This document shows, piece by piece, positions 1 to 11,708 of a stretch of DNA of 64,000 nucleotides. The notes beneath the pieces are model-generated. The model was not told the DNA's origin. It was given only the letters and a program-made list of their open reading frames with translations, and did not search any database. Numbering within the stretch: position 1 is the first letter of the stretch; every line of letters starts with the position of its first letter. Source of the DNA: Akkermansiaceae bacterium (GTDB lineage Bacteria > Verrucomicrobiota > Verrucomicrobiia > Verrucomicrobiales > Akkermansiaceae); assembly GCA_025354565.1 (NCBI GenBank), contig JANXMQ010000083.1, forward strand, positions 1-64,000, given 5' to 3'. The position numbers and the translations under genes were made by a program.

Positions 1-2561
<2,561 letters not shown>

Positions 2562-2722
2562 GTGCGGATCGTTGTGAAAAATGGACGGGGTGTTTGTGGC
2601 CGTCGCTTGGCGCGGGTCGGAGATTTAGGGATGAAGGTGGATTTGTCAAAATCGATCACCTGCCGAGTGTGGGTTGATTTCGAGGGTTGAGTTGGTCAGA
2701 GGGGTGGGGGTAGAGTCTCGTC

Positions 2723-3106
2723 ATGCGAACGGCATGGATCGGAATGATGGCGCTGCTGGGCACTTGTTGGGTGGTTTCATGCGCTGGGATCGGCTCTGCG
2801 CCCAAGCCGGGCGACATGGAAGCAGGCAGCGAGCCAGCGGAGGGAGGAATTAAGGAAGTGCCGAACCCCAGCGCCGCGATGGCGAAAAAAAGCGGGAAAG
2901 CTCTCGACCAGATTCAACGGGGCCATGAAGTTTACATGCTGCATTGCGGAGAATGTCACAAATACAAGCTGCCGCAGGATCTGGACATCGATGAGTGGCA
3001 GACAGCGGTGCCGAAAATGATCGGCCATGCGGGCTTGGAGAAATCCGATGAAAAGGCCGTGCTCGACTACGTGGTGGCGGTGAAAATCGAGCGCGGCGAC
3101 CGATGA
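2723..3106 (+). CDS. Small monohaem c-type cytochrome lipoprotein
   Basis: A 127-residue exported protein. The N-terminus is a short signal peptide ending in VVSC, so Cys20 is a likely lipidation site. A single haem-attachment motif CGECH lies at residues 75-79, and a methionine in the VPKMIG segment could be the sixth ligand. This suggests an electron carrier anchored on the periplasmic side of a membrane; partner and pathway cannot be told. Its stop overlaps the start of the LysE-family gene by four bases (ATGA), so the two are translationally coupled although no functional link is evident. Confidence 0.8.
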   Translation: MRTAWIGMMALLGTCWVVSCAGIGSAPKPGDMEAGSEPAEGGIKEVPNPSAAMAKKSGKALDQIQRGHEVYMLHCGECHKYKLPQDLDIDEWQTAVPKMIGHAGLEKSDEKAVLDYVVAVKIERGDR

Positions 3107-3726
3107 CGGCGAGTGGCGAACTGTTCGCGTTTGCCGGGGTGATGGCGTTGGGGCAGTTCAGCCCGGGGCCGGATATGATCCTACTGACGCGCACTGCGTT
3201 GAAGAGCGGCGCACGGGCTGGAGTCGAAATGGCTTTGGGAATCGCCTGTGGCCTGGCCATTCATGCGACGATCGCGGTGGGCGGACTGGCGCTGGCGTTT
3301 GATCGACTGCCGGTCTTGCGGAAAATAATGGGCTGGGCGGCGGCGGGGTATTTGCTGTGGCTGGCCTATCGAATCTTCAGGGAAGTATTTGTCATTTGGT
3401 ATTCCGGCGGCAAGACGGAGGCAGGCGGGGAAATTTCCGCTAGAAGACCGTTTCTTCGCGGGCTTTGTTGCAATCTGCTGAACCCGAAGGCCGCCATTTT
3501 CCTTGCGGCGATGAGCGCACCATTTTTGAGAGGTGAAAGGCCGGATAGTTGGGCGCTTGCGATCTGGTGCATCATCGTCGGCCAGGGCTGCGTGCTCTGG
3601 TCGTTGTGGGCCTGTCTGTTGCAATGGCAGCCGCTGAAACGGGGCTACGAACGCGCGGTGAAATGGCTCGACCTGGCGTTTGCTTTGGTTCTTGCCGCGC
3701 TGGCGGTGCGTCTGATCATCGGCTAA
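3103..3726 (+). CDS. LysE/RhtB-family amino-acid exporter
   Basis: A 207-residue polytopic inner-membrane protein. The N-terminal segment GQFSPGPDMILLTRTAL matches the conserved first-helix region of the LysE/RhtB family (G-x-x-x-PGP), and about six hydrophobic segments follow, the usual length and layout. Family members export amino acids such as lysine, threonine or homoserine; the substrate cannot be read from sequence. The conserved middle motif CNLLNPKAAIFLAAMSAPF is present. The ATG overlaps the cytochrome stop by four bases. A strong hairpin lies just downstream, shared with the convergent transpeptidase gene. Confidence 0.9.
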   Translation: MTASGELFAFAGVMALGQFSPGPDMILLTRTALKSGARAGVEMALGIACGLAIHATIAVGGLALAFDRLPVLRKIMGWAAAGYLLWLAYRIFREVFVIWYSGGKTEAGGEISARRPFLRGLCCNLLNPKAAIFLAAMSAPFLRGERPDSWALAIWCIIVGQGCVLWSLWACLLQWQPLKRGYERAVKWLDLAFALVLAALAVRLIIG

Positions 3727-3728
3727 CC

Positions 3729-3757
3729 AAAAAGGCCCCGCTGTGTCGCGGGGCCTT
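3729..3757 (-). terminator. Intrinsic terminator (leftward)
   Basis: A perfect 10-bp stem, AAGGCCCCGC at 3732-3741 and GCGGGGCCTT at 3748-3757, with a six-base loop. Read leftward, the stem is followed by a T-run, so it should end the transpeptidase transcript. Rightward it lacks a T-run but could still slow transcripts from the LysE gene. Confidence 0.85.
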
Positions 3758-3785
3758 GGAGTGACGGTGATTAACCGATCATGAA

Positions 3786-4466
3786 TCAGTTGTATTTCGG
3801 CGTCCTGTGTTGGCTGAAATAGCCGTCTGTAATATACATCGAGCCGTCGTAGTCAGGCAACGGACCGGCATCCGGTGGCAGCGGGATATTGCCGTAGGTG
3901 GAGTCTTCCGGCTGGGAATAGGCGATGTTCACGGGGGTGCCGATTTTCACGAGGCGATAGAATTTCACCGCTAGATTTTCATGCATCCGGATGCAACCGT
4001 GGCTGGCTGGCTGATGTTTAAGCCAGCCAGCGTGAAAACCGTAGTCCGCCTTGAACTCGCACCAGTATGGCATCGGCGTGCCCTTGAAAGACCAACCGGC
4101 AGGCTTGTTGGCGAGCATGGTCTTGGTGACGTTGCTGCCGTTGTAGGCATAGCCGTGGGTGTTGGCGCGTTTTTTCTCCTCCTTGTTATAAATGGTGAAG
4201 CTGCCAGTGGGGGTCGGACTGCCGGGAGCGCCGACGCAGACGGGCATAGCGAGCAGAACCTCCGAGCCTTCCATGACGTAGGTGCGCTGCTTGCTGAGCG
4301 AGACTTTCACTCGCACGTTGCTAGGATTTTTCGGCAATTTCGTGGGGCGGTCGTAGGCGTGGTAAGCCGCGAGGCCGAGGCCGCCAGAGGGGGCGGTGGC
4401 GCAGGAGGAAAACAGGAGGGCCGTGGAAACCGCGGTGGCGATAGTGAGAATCGGATTAAAATTCAT
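3786..4466 (-). CDS. L,D-transpeptidase (YkuD domain) lipoprotein
   Basis: A 226-residue cell-envelope enzyme that would cross-link peptidoglycan or attach proteins to it. Residues 1-22 form a lipoprotein signal (LLFSSC, Cys22). The YkuD catalytic motif is clear: His145 in the DYGFHAG segment, then SHGCIRM at 155-161 with catalytic Cys158 and Arg160. The domain starts near residue 50 (VRVKVSLSKQRTYVME), typical of this fold. The short C-terminal tail is polar. Gene is monocistronic, ended by the hairpin at 3732-3757. The physiological acceptor is unknown. Confidence 0.93.
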   Translation of the reverse strand: MNFNPILTIATAVSTALLFSSCATAPSGGLGLAAYHAYDRPTKLPKNPSNVRVKVSLSKQRTYVMEGSEVLLAMPVCVGAPGSPTPTGSFTIYNKEEKKRANTHGYAYNGSNVTKTMLANKPAGWSFKGTPMPYWCEFKADYGFHAGWLKHQPASHGCIRMHENLAVKFYRLVKIGTPVNIAYSQPEDSTYGNIPLPPDAGPLPDYDGSMYITDGYFSQHRTPKYN

Positions 4467-4655
4467 GGTCGTTTGGGGTCGGGCAAGAGTTGCGCTTGTC
4501 CGAAAAAAAGCAAGCCAAGGAGTGAATCAATTGTCGGGAGTGCCCGGTGTGGAGGAGGCTTTGCGAAAATTGATTTTCAAGCTGCGTGGAAAGGGGCTTG
4601 CCAACGGTGAATCGGACGCCGCAATCTTTGCCCGAACGTTGCCCCGATTTACCCC

Positions 4656-4940
4656 ATGTCCGAACTTATTGAAGATGATGATCTCAACGCTGCATTGAAA
4701 AAATGCCCCGAGTGGGACTACGAAAAAAAAGCCATTACCCGGACTGTCGAGTTCGAGGAATTCATGGACGCGATAGATTTCGTCAACGATCTCGCCGAGA
4801 TCGCGGAGGAAGCACAGCACCACCCCGACATCACCATCAAACACACCAAGGTGACCTTGAAACTAACCACCCACGATGCCGGAGGTGTGACGGAACTCGA
4901 CATCGAGCTGGCCCAGCGTGTGGACAATCTGGTGGACTGA
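4656..4940 (+). CDS. 4a-hydroxytetrahydrobiopterin dehydratase (PCD)
   Basis: A 94-residue protein of the pterin-4a-carbinolamine dehydratase family, which regenerates pterin cofactor after aromatic amino-acid hydroxylation. The family motif appears as EEAQHHPDI (His55, His56, Pro57) followed by His63 in IKHTKV. Size is normal. In many bacteria without phenylalanine hydroxylase the protein has another role, and no hydroxylase lies nearby here, so the physiological function is uncertain. No strong Shine-Dalgarno sequence precedes the ATG. Confidence 0.92.
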   Translation: MSELIEDDDLNAALKKCPEWDYEKKAITRTVEFEEFMDAIDFVNDLAEIAEEAQHHPDITIKHTKVTLKLTTHDAGGVTELDIELAQRVDNLVD

Positions 4941-5124
4941 GTGGAGGGCACTGGAAATTGCGAAATCCCTTCTGCGAAGCGTAAATCATCTGGTTGTCAT
5001 CGCTCGAAGGCCATTAGTTGAAATTTTCAAGGTCACTCTCTCAGGTGCATTGCATTGTCAGTTAGCAAATCCCGGCCTGAACTAACAATTGAAGTAAATC
5101 TCCGGTAGGGGACGTCTTGGACTT

Positions 5125-6570
5125 ATGCAAATGCACTTCTTTGTCCTCACCGGCCTGGTCCTCGCTTCGGTAACCGCTTTTGCCGAGAATACTGTGCCAG
5201 CGAGCACCCCGGTCGCATCCAGCGCCACATCAGCGAAAGATTGGTTTGTCAGTCGCCTCAAGGATCGCAGCGCCCCGTTCCCTGACACGCGCGTCCTCGG
5301 TGCGAAGGAAACCGCGGCCGCCCAGACCGCGTTGTGGGCGGATTACAAGGCCGCCGCCATCGAACTCGGCTGGGACAAGGAGATCGCCCCTGCCTCCGTT
5401 TGCCCTGTCCTGCCTTCCATGGCGGAACTAAAAACCATGGCTCCGGACAAACGCCCGAAAATGCCAACCTTCACGGCCTCCGTGATGCCCTGCGGCAACG
5501 AAACCATGCCCTACCTGTTATTTTCGCGCGGCGAACGTCCAGCCAAAGGCTTCCCCCTGTTTTTCGAAACTCACGGCGGTGGCGGCACCGATCAAAAGCT
5601 GGCGAATCCTCATGCATGGGAGGTCAATACCGAGGATTGGAAAAGGCAAGTTGGGGTCTGCCTTTTTGCCTTCCCGGAAGGCATGTTCTTCGTGCCCCGC
5701 ATGGCCAATGACAACAAGGGCCGCTGGTGGATGAAACACAACCACATCGCCTTCGATAAAATCATCCGCCGCGCCATCCTCTTCCGCGATATTGATCCCG
5801 ACCGCATCTACATGATGGGAATTTCCGAGGGCGCATACGGGACCGAAGCCATGACTCCCTTCTGGGCGGACCGCTTCGCTGGCGGTTGCGCCATGGCCGG
5901 CGGTGCAGGGGGTGGAGAACGATTCTACAACTTACGGAACACCGCCTACCGCAATGATAGTGGAGAAACGGATACGATGTTCGACCGCATCAACCTGGCC
6001 CACCAAGCCCATGACTACCTCGATAATCTCAAAAAAGCGGACCCCGAGGGCTATGACCACATGCTCGTCGTCCAACCTGGCCGAGGCCACGGCATCGACT
6101 ACGCCCCCGGCCCCAAGTGGATTTCCACCAAGACACGCAATACCCACACGAACAAAGTGTGTTGGTTCAATTTCGCTCTCGATGGCGAGCGCCGCAGTGA
6201 TTTTTCCTGGCTTTCGCTCGCCAGGGTGCCTGAGCGTGACGCCTTGATCATCGCCGAGGCCAAGCGTGAAACTAACAGTATCACCGTCACCGCCCAGATC
6301 AATCCACCTGGCAGAAAAGACGAGCCTTCCGTTTACAACACTTCCACCCCGCCGCCGGTGGCCGACCGGATCCCATACGAAGGCAACACACTAACCCTCC
6401 ACCTTGACGATCTCCTGCTAGATCTTGATAAGCCGGTCACGGTTGTGCTCAACGGCAAACAAGTTTTTAGCGGAGTGGTAAAACGCGATACCGCCAACAT
6501 AGCCGACGACATCGCCCTACACGGCGATCCCGGGCGCGTATTCCCCGCCCGCCTGGAGATCAAGCTGTGA
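5125..6570 (+). CDS. Secreted alpha/beta-hydrolase (esterase-like)
   Basis: A 481-residue protein with a signal peptide (residues 1-20, ending AFA). The body has an alpha/beta-hydrolase layout: an oxyanion-hole-like HGGGG at 150-154, a nucleophile elbow GISEGAYG with Ser234, and a likely catalytic histidine in GRGHGID after residue 310. The last ~120 residues form a beta-rich region. The family is common in Verrucomicrobiota and Planctomycetota but the substrate is unknown. It precedes a secreted FAD oxidoreductase on the same strand with a 120-base gap, so co-transcription is possible. Confidence 0.72.
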   Translation: MQMHFFVLTGLVLASVTAFAENTVPASTPVASSATSAKDWFVSRLKDRSAPFPDTRVLGAKETAAAQTALWADYKAAAIELGWDKEIAPASVCPVLPSMAELKTMAPDKRPKMPTFTASVMPCGNETMPYLLFSRGERPAKGFPLFFETHGGGGTDQKLANPHAWEVNTEDWKRQVGVCLFAFPEGMFFVPRMANDNKGRWWMKHNHIAFDKIIRRAILFRDIDPDRIYMMGISEGAYGTEAMTPFWADRFAGGCAMAGGAGGGERFYNLRNTAYRNDSGETDTMFDRINLAHQAHDYLDNLKKADPEGYDHMLVVQPGRGHGIDYAPGPKWISTKTRNTHTNKVCWFNFALDGERRSDFSWLSLARVPERDALIIAEAKRETNSITVTAQINPPGRKDEPSVYNTSTPPPVADRIPYEGNTLTLHLDDLLLDLDKPVTVVLNGKQVFSGVVKRDTANIADDIALHGDPGRVFPARLEIKL

Positions 6571-6690
6571 CCTTGAGTAAAGGAATGAAACGGGTTGCCG
6601 GATGTGCCCGTCATGATGAAAAGCCCATTATGAAAGACGTTTCTCTGCGTCTTAAACTTACTTCTCTACCATTCAAACAATTTCCTAACA

Positions 6691-8364
6691 ATGATCCATT
6701 CAAGCCATTCTTTGAAAGCCAGTGCCTATGCCACCTTGATCCTATGCGCCGCACTTTTCACCACGCGGGCGGCCGAGGCATCTGACGAAGCCGATGTGGT
6801 GGTTTACGGTGATGCGGCTGGTGGTGTGACGGCGGCGGTCCAAGCGGCGCGGATGGGCAAGAAGGTGATTCTAATTTCCCCCATCGGCCATCTCGGCGGC
6901 ATGACGAGCAGCGGACTTGGTTGGACGGATATCGGTAGCACGGCCATTCTCGGTGGACTCTCGCATGAGTTCTATCACTGCGTCTATCAGCACTATCAAC
7001 AGGACGCCGCATGGACCCAAGAACCGCATGCCACATTCAAGAACCTGGGCCAGGGCCCTCCGGCACTCGATCCCAAGACGGAACTGGCATCGACCTTCGA
7101 ACCCAAGGTGGCCGAGGGCGTGTTCGACGCCATGGTGAAGGAAGCGGGTGTTCGGGTGATTCACTCGCGTCTTGATCTCGACCGCAAAGTTTCCAAATCC
7201 GGCACGAAAATTTCCGACATTCCGCTAGAAAACGGCACGAACGTGATAGGGAAAATGTTCATCGACGCCTCCTACGAGGGCGATCTCATGGCGGCGGCGG
7301 GCGTCTCGTTCGTCGTGGGACGTGAGGCGAATGCCGAGTATCAGGAAACCGGCAACGGCATCACCGGACCGGGTAAGCTAAATCAACTGGACAACGGGAT
7401 CGATCCCTACGTGGTGAAGGGCGATCCTGCCAGTGGCCTGCTGCCCGGTGTGAATCCAGACATGGGAGGCAAGGTGGGCGAGGCCGACCAGCGGCTCCAA
7501 GCGTATTGCTACCGCATGGTGCTGACTACCTTAGCGTCTAACCGGGTTCCCATTCCGAAACCTGCCAACTATCAGGAAACAGATTACGAGATTCTTTTCC
7601 GGGCGATCGAGGGCGGGCAGACCAGCGGCTTTTTCAAAACCAGCATGGTTCCTAACCAAAAAACGGATGCCAACAATGACAGCGGAATTTCCTGCGACTG
7701 GATTGGCTACAACTATGGCAAGAACTGGAACTGGGCGACGCTCAACCATCGGCAACGCGAAGAGCTCGCCGCCAAGCATCGTGACTGGCAGCTCGGAATG
7801 CTCTGGACTTTGCAGAACCATCCGCGTGTGCCTGAAAATTTACGGAAGAAAATGGCCATCTGGGGATTGGCGAAGGATGAGTTCACCGACAACAGCAACT
7901 GGCCCTACAACCTCTACATCCGCGAGGCCCGGCGGATGAAATCGGACTTCGTGATGACGGAAAACCACTGCCAGCACAAGCTGCCGGTGGAAGATTCGGT
8001 CGGCCTGGGTGCCTACACGTTAGACTCGCACAACGTGCAACGGTTCGTCTCTAATGGAATGGTCAAGAACGAGGGCGATGTCGAAGCCAGGGTGGGCCAC
8101 GCTTACGGCATTTCCTACCGGGCTCTCGTGCCACGCGCGGGCGAGTGCGGAAATCTGCTAGTGCCATGGGCCTTGTCCGCCACTCATATCGCATTCGGCT
8201 CCATCCGCATGGAGCCGGTCTTCATGGTGCTCGGTCAAAGCAGCGCCACGGCAGCCGTCATCGCCATCGACTCGGGCCTCAGCGTGCAGGAAGTTTCCTA
8301 TCAGGCTCTCCGCGAGCGCTTGTTAAAGGATGGCCAACGCTTGGATCCGCCGGTGAAAAAGTGA
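6691..8364 (+). CDS. Secreted FAD-dependent oxidoreductase
   Basis: A 557-residue protein with a signal peptide (cleavage near TRAAEA, about residue 30) followed at once by a dinucleotide-binding fold: DVVVYGDAAGGVTAAVQAA with Gly residues in the GxxxxG positions. It matches the FAD_oxidored family (PF12831-like), whose secreted members are expanded in Verrucomicrobiota and Planctomycetota and are thought to act on sugars or glycosides. The C-terminal FAD-binding closing segment (LVPWALSATHIAFGSIRMEPVF) is present, so the protein looks complete. Substrate unknown. It ends 22 bases from a convergent membrane-protein gene. Confidence 0.85.
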   Translation: MIHSSHSLKASAYATLILCAALFTTRAAEASDEADVVVYGDAAGGVTAAVQAARMGKKVILISPIGHLGGMTSSGLGWTDIGSTAILGGLSHEFYHCVYQHYQQDAAWTQEPHATFKNLGQGPPALDPKTELASTFEPKVAEGVFDAMVKEAGVRVIHSRLDLDRKVSKSGTKISDIPLENGTNVIGKMFIDASYEGDLMAAAGVSFVVGREANAEYQETGNGITGPGKLNQLDNGIDPYVVKGDPASGLLPGVNPDMGGKVGEADQRLQAYCYRMVLTTLASNRVPIPKPANYQETDYEILFRAIEGGQTSGFFKTSMVPNQKTDANNDSGISCDWIGYNYGKNWNWATLNHRQREELAAKHRDWQLGMLWTLQNHPRVPENLRKKMAIWGLAKDEFTDNSNWPYNLYIREARRMKSDFVMTENHCQHKLPVEDSVGLGAYTLDSHNVQRFVSNGMVKNEGDVEARVGHAYGISYRALVPRAGECGNLLVPWALSATHIAFGSIRMEPVFMVLGQSSATAAVIAIDSGLSVQEVSYQALRERLLKDGQRLDPPVKK

Positions 8365-8386
8365 CCTTGGAAATCGCGTGGCTGTG

Positions 8387-9163
8387 CTAACGGGGCAGCA
8401 TCAGCTCATCGTCCTTCATCCCGGTTAGTTGTTCCAGCCCCTTCATCAGTCGGCGCAGGGTGAAGTAGAGAAAGATCAGGATCGGCACGCCGATGACTGC
8501 CAGACCCCAGCCGTGGACCTCGGCGACGATGCTGTTGTATTTTTCCAGCGCGTCGATGTCCGTCGCTTGAAAGCCCTTGAATAGCCACTGCGCGAGACAG
8601 AGATTGAGCACGGAACTAAGGAAAAATGATGCGGCGAATAGTCGAGTCGCGTCGAGCAGCACCCGGTCGTAGGCAACGTGACCGGAAATTTCCGCCACGC
8701 GGTTTTCGATCTTCGGGATGTCAAAAATCGTGTCGTTATAGAGGAACACCCGGATCAGCGGCGTCGGCGAGCGGTGGGATGTTAGGAAAGCGACCCCCAG
8801 CACCAGCGGGATCAGCGCCTCCTTGAGTCCGAAGAGAAATCCAGCATTCGGTTTCACCGTGCCATTCTGATTCCAGAGGTACAACGTGAGACCGCCAGAA
8901 AGCATCACCGAGACCAGTCCGAGCGCCGAAAATAAATTGCCCTTACGGGTCTTCATATAATGCCAAGCCCCGTAGCCCAGCGGCAGGGCGAGCGCGAGAA
9001 TCATCGCCTTGAGCGGACCGATGTGCCAAGGCTTGGCGATTTTTCCAAGTTTCTCCTGAATCGCCGGATCTTTGCTGAGATAGCTGAGAATCAGCACCGG
9101 GATCAGGACGTTGATGAGGATATTGGCAAGCGGATGCTCCTGCGCGGTTTTTTTCTCGGTCAT
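8387..9163 (-). CDS. Multi-pass membrane protein, VC0807-like
   Basis: About 258 residues from the ATG at 9163; an in-frame GTG at 9175 would add four. Hydrophobic segments begin near residues 16, 50, 75, 105, 185 and 225, giving about six membrane spans. The sequence resembles the VC0807-type membrane family that is loosely related to septation protein IspZ, but I see no catalytic motif. Function unknown. It is convergent with the FAD oxidoreductase gene. Neither possible start has an obvious ribosome-binding site. Confidence 0.65.
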   Translation of the reverse strand: MTEKKTAQEHPLANILINVLIPVLILSYLSKDPAIQEKLGKIAKPWHIGPLKAMILALALPLGYGAWHYMKTRKGNLFSALGLVSVMLSGGLTLYLWNQNGTVKPNAGFLFGLKEALIPLVLGVAFLTSHRSPTPLIRVFLYNDTIFDIPKIENRVAEISGHVAYDRVLLDATRLFAASFFLSSVLNLCLAQWLFKGFQATDIDALEKYNSIVAEVHGWGLAVIGVPILIFLYFTLRRLMKGLEQLTGMKDDELMLPR

Positions 9164-9499
9164 GTTGCTGACCACGAGAAAAGCAGTATCGGAAGAGCTT
9201 GGAAATCGGCAAATCTTCGAATTTTCTGTTTTTTACTTCGGTTGACTTCACCGCAGTCGGCTAGATGAGCGACATCGGGCTAGAGTGGTCTGAATGGCGC
9301 CTTCGCCATGAAAAAAGCGGAGCCTTGCTGCTCCACTTTGGGTAGAGGATAGACTGAAGTCCTTGGTTGCCCTCCAGTCTTCGCTATGGCTTCTAAAGGC
9401 AGGCTGGTTTTGCCCGATGACTCTTGGAGGAACGATGCGCAAAAAGCAAATTGCCGCAGTGACATTTCACCCCGTCTCCTCCACCATTCCAATCACGCC
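9164..9499. other. Intergenic region with an orphan hairpin
   Basis: 336 bases without a supported gene between the divergent membrane-protein and DUF1080 genes. A hairpin at 9314-9339 (GGAGC at 9319-9323 with GCTCC at 9330-9334, extended by AAAG/CTTT pairs) is followed by a T-run when read leftward, so it has terminator form on the minus strand even though no minus-strand gene lies to its right. It may be a leader attenuator for the membrane-protein gene or end a small RNA. Confidence 0.4.
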
Positions 9500-10150
9500 A
9501 TGCAAATCATCCGCAATCTCATCCTCGTAATGGTCGCTTCCCTGACCACCTTCGCAGCCACCGCCGCCGACAACGATGGCTTCGTCTCCATCTTCAACGG
9601 CAAGGACTTCACCGGCTGGGACGGCCCTGTGGACAACTATGAAATCAAGGACGGCGCCATCGTCTGCAAGCCTGACAAGGGCGGCACCATTTTCACGAAA
9701 GAGGAATATGCTGACTTCGTCGTGAAGCTGGAGTTCAAGGTTCCTGCCGGTGGCAACAACGGCCTCGCCATCCGCTACCCCGGCAAAGGCAACACCGCCT
9801 ATGACGGTATGTGCGAGCTGCAGGTGCTGGACGACAATTACGAAAAAGTCAACGGCCCGATCGACCCGCGGCAGGCCCACGGCTCGGCATACGGGATGGT
9901 GGCCGCCAAGCGTGGCTTCCAGAAGCCGATCGGCGAGTGGAATTTCCAGGAAGTGACCGTCAAGGGCTCGACGATCAAGGTGGTCCTGAATGGCACAGTC
10001 ATCCTCGACTGCGACCTGAGCAAAGTGGACATGGCCACCGTGATGGCAAAGAGCAAGCACCCCGGCGTGACGCGGACGAGCGGCTCCTTCGGCTTTGCGG
10101 GTCACAATGATCCAGTCGAGTTCCGGAACATCTTCATTAAGAAACTCTAG
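9500..10150 (+). CDS. Secreted DUF1080 (3-keto-disaccharide hydrolase-like)
   Basis: A 216-residue secreted protein. I start it at the ATG at 9500 because a good signal peptide follows directly (cleavage near TAAA, residues 20-23). The rest is one DUF1080 domain, a concanavalin-like beta sandwich: FVSIFNGKDFTGWDG, then NNGLAIRYPG, WNFQEVTVKG, and the closing FRNIFIKKL. Family members are abundant in Planctomycetota and Verrucomicrobiota and include 3-keto-glycoside hydrolases. With a secreted FAD oxidoreductase nearby, a role in 3-keto-sugar catabolism is plausible but inferred. Confidence 0.9.
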   Translation: MQIIRNLILVMVASLTTFAATAADNDGFVSIFNGKDFTGWDGPVDNYEIKDGAIVCKPDKGGTIFTKEEYADFVVKLEFKVPAGGNNGLAIRYPGKGNTAYDGMCELQVLDDNYEKVNGPIDPRQAHGSAYGMVAAKRGFQKPIGEWNFQEVTVKGSTIKVVLNGTVILDCDLSKVDMATVMAKSKHPGVTRTSGSFGFAGHNDPVEFRNIFIKKL

Positions 10151-10167
10151 GTCGCTTGGAACACGTT

Positions 10168-11523
10168 TCAAAGATTAACCCGCGACCGCCGTCCGGTTAG
10201 TATTTGGTAGAACGAACGCGACCGGATTTCCTCCAAGGTCAGGCCGGTTTCCAAAGCTTCGCTTTCGGTGATCGCCCCGCAGGCGATGCCGCGCAGGAAG
10301 AAATTCAGCAGCCCTTGGCCGGTGGCCGCGTCGTCAAACACATCGCCGAACAAGGAGGCCAGTGCGGCTTTTTCCACGAAGGCTTTCAAGCGACCCGAGG
10401 CTGCCTCCAGACCGGCGAGGAAAAAGCTGTAAACGGCGGCGTAGCGGACCACGAGCTGCGCCGGATGGAGATCCCAGCCCTGATAGATCCCGTTTCTCAA
10501 AGAGTGCAGATTGTCTTGATAGCCCATCCGCCAAGCCCCGTGAACGGCCGCGAGATTGTGGGAAATCTGCCCATCCGTCAGCGCCTCGCCACGGTGGGGC
10601 GCGACGGGCAGGATGTTGGTTGCACCATCGGATAGATGCACGCCGGTCCCTGCCAGCGCGACGATCATGTGCGCCCGCGCGAAGTCACAAGCCGGATGCC
10701 CCATCGCCTGATAGGTGGCGGTGATGCCGCTCGATGCAGTGTAATCGTAAACCCCGAAATGCACGCTGTGGCAGCGCCCTTCCGCCGCTCGGACGATTTC
10801 TAACAGCGGGCAGTTCCCATGCCGGTCGATGATCGACTGCGGCGTCTCGATCATCGGCTCGATCGGGATGCACCCGTCAGGGAGGCCGAGCTTTTTCTCC
10901 AGCGCGGACAGCACCGCAGCGGCGGCGGTGACGTGTGCGGCGAGTTGGACCTTGGGCAGGGTGACGACGAAATTACCCGGCAGTTTCCCCCCGGTCTCTT
11001 CAACGAGCGTGGTGATGAAAATATCCAACGTGCGGATCGACCGCTCGCGCAGATCTTCGTTGAACGGCTTGATGCGGATGCCGATGAATGGCGGCAAAGT
11101 CCCGGCAGCAAGCCCCGCCGCCACTTGCCAGGCCCCTTGCGCTGCGTGCGCGTCTTCCTCGCTGTCCTCGCGGTTGCCGTAGCCGTCCTCGAAATCGAGT
11201 CGGAAATCCTCAACCGGTTCGCGGCCGAGTTTTTCGACAATCCGGGCATACAGTTTTTCCGCGAACGGCGGCTCCCAATGTTCCGCCAGCACATGCGTGA
11301 GGGTGGGGGAGTCCGGTGCGTATTCCCGCAGCGCGCGCAGGGCGACTTCGCCGAGTTTCCCGGTCGTGTCCGCTTTGAATAAATGGGCACCGCCATACAC
11401 CGTGTGCACCGCTTGGCGGCGATCCGACTCGCCCGGATAGAGGCTCATGAAAGCGCGGTTCTCAGCGGCGAGAATTGCCACGATGGGCGCGAGATCTTCC
11501 GGGGTCAGCACGGGTTGGCTCAT
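10168..11523 (-). CDS. DUF6986 / HpcH-aldolase-like TIM-barrel protein
   Basis: A 451-residue cytoplasmic protein beginning at the ATG at 11523. It resembles the DUF6986 group of the HpcH/HpaI aldolase and citrate-lyase beta superfamily: DFRLDFEDGYG, then IGIRIKPF, VVTLPKVQL and IPIEPMIETPQSI, which place acidic metal ligands and an arginine as in that fold. Family members are sometimes named phosphoenolpyruvate kinase-like, without firm biochemistry. No neighbour points to a pathway. It is convergent with the DUF1080 gene 17 bases away. Confidence 0.7.
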   Translation of the reverse strand: MSQPVLTPEDLAPIVAILAAENRAFMSLYPGESDRRQAVHTVYGGAHLFKADTTGKLGEVALRALREYAPDSPTLTHVLAEHWEPPFAEKLYARIVEKLGREPVEDFRLDFEDGYGNREDSEEDAHAAQGAWQVAAGLAAGTLPPFIGIRIKPFNEDLRERSIRTLDIFITTLVEETGGKLPGNFVVTLPKVQLAAHVTAAAAVLSALEKKLGLPDGCIPIEPMIETPQSIIDRHGNCPLLEIVRAAEGRCHSVHFGVYDYTASSGITATYQAMGHPACDFARAHMIVALAGTGVHLSDGATNILPVAPHRGEALTDGQISHNLAAVHGAWRMGYQDNLHSLRNGIYQGWDLHPAQLVVRYAAVYSFFLAGLEAASGRLKAFVEKAALASLFGDVFDDAATGQGLLNFFLRGIACGAITESEALETGLTLEEIRSRSFYQILTGRRSRVNL

Positions 11524-11708
11524 GGTAAATTTCAGTTCGTTCGGATGGCAGGCGGGATGACGATGCGGCATGAGACTAGCGGACAACCGACGGAATGCGA
11601 GGCGTAAACCCCGGCTCCGGTTTATAAAATTGCATGAACCTGCGGAACACCGTAGGCTCGCTGGAAAGACGGCAATGAGGCACAGCGTTTATCTTCCTTC
11701 ACCCAGCC

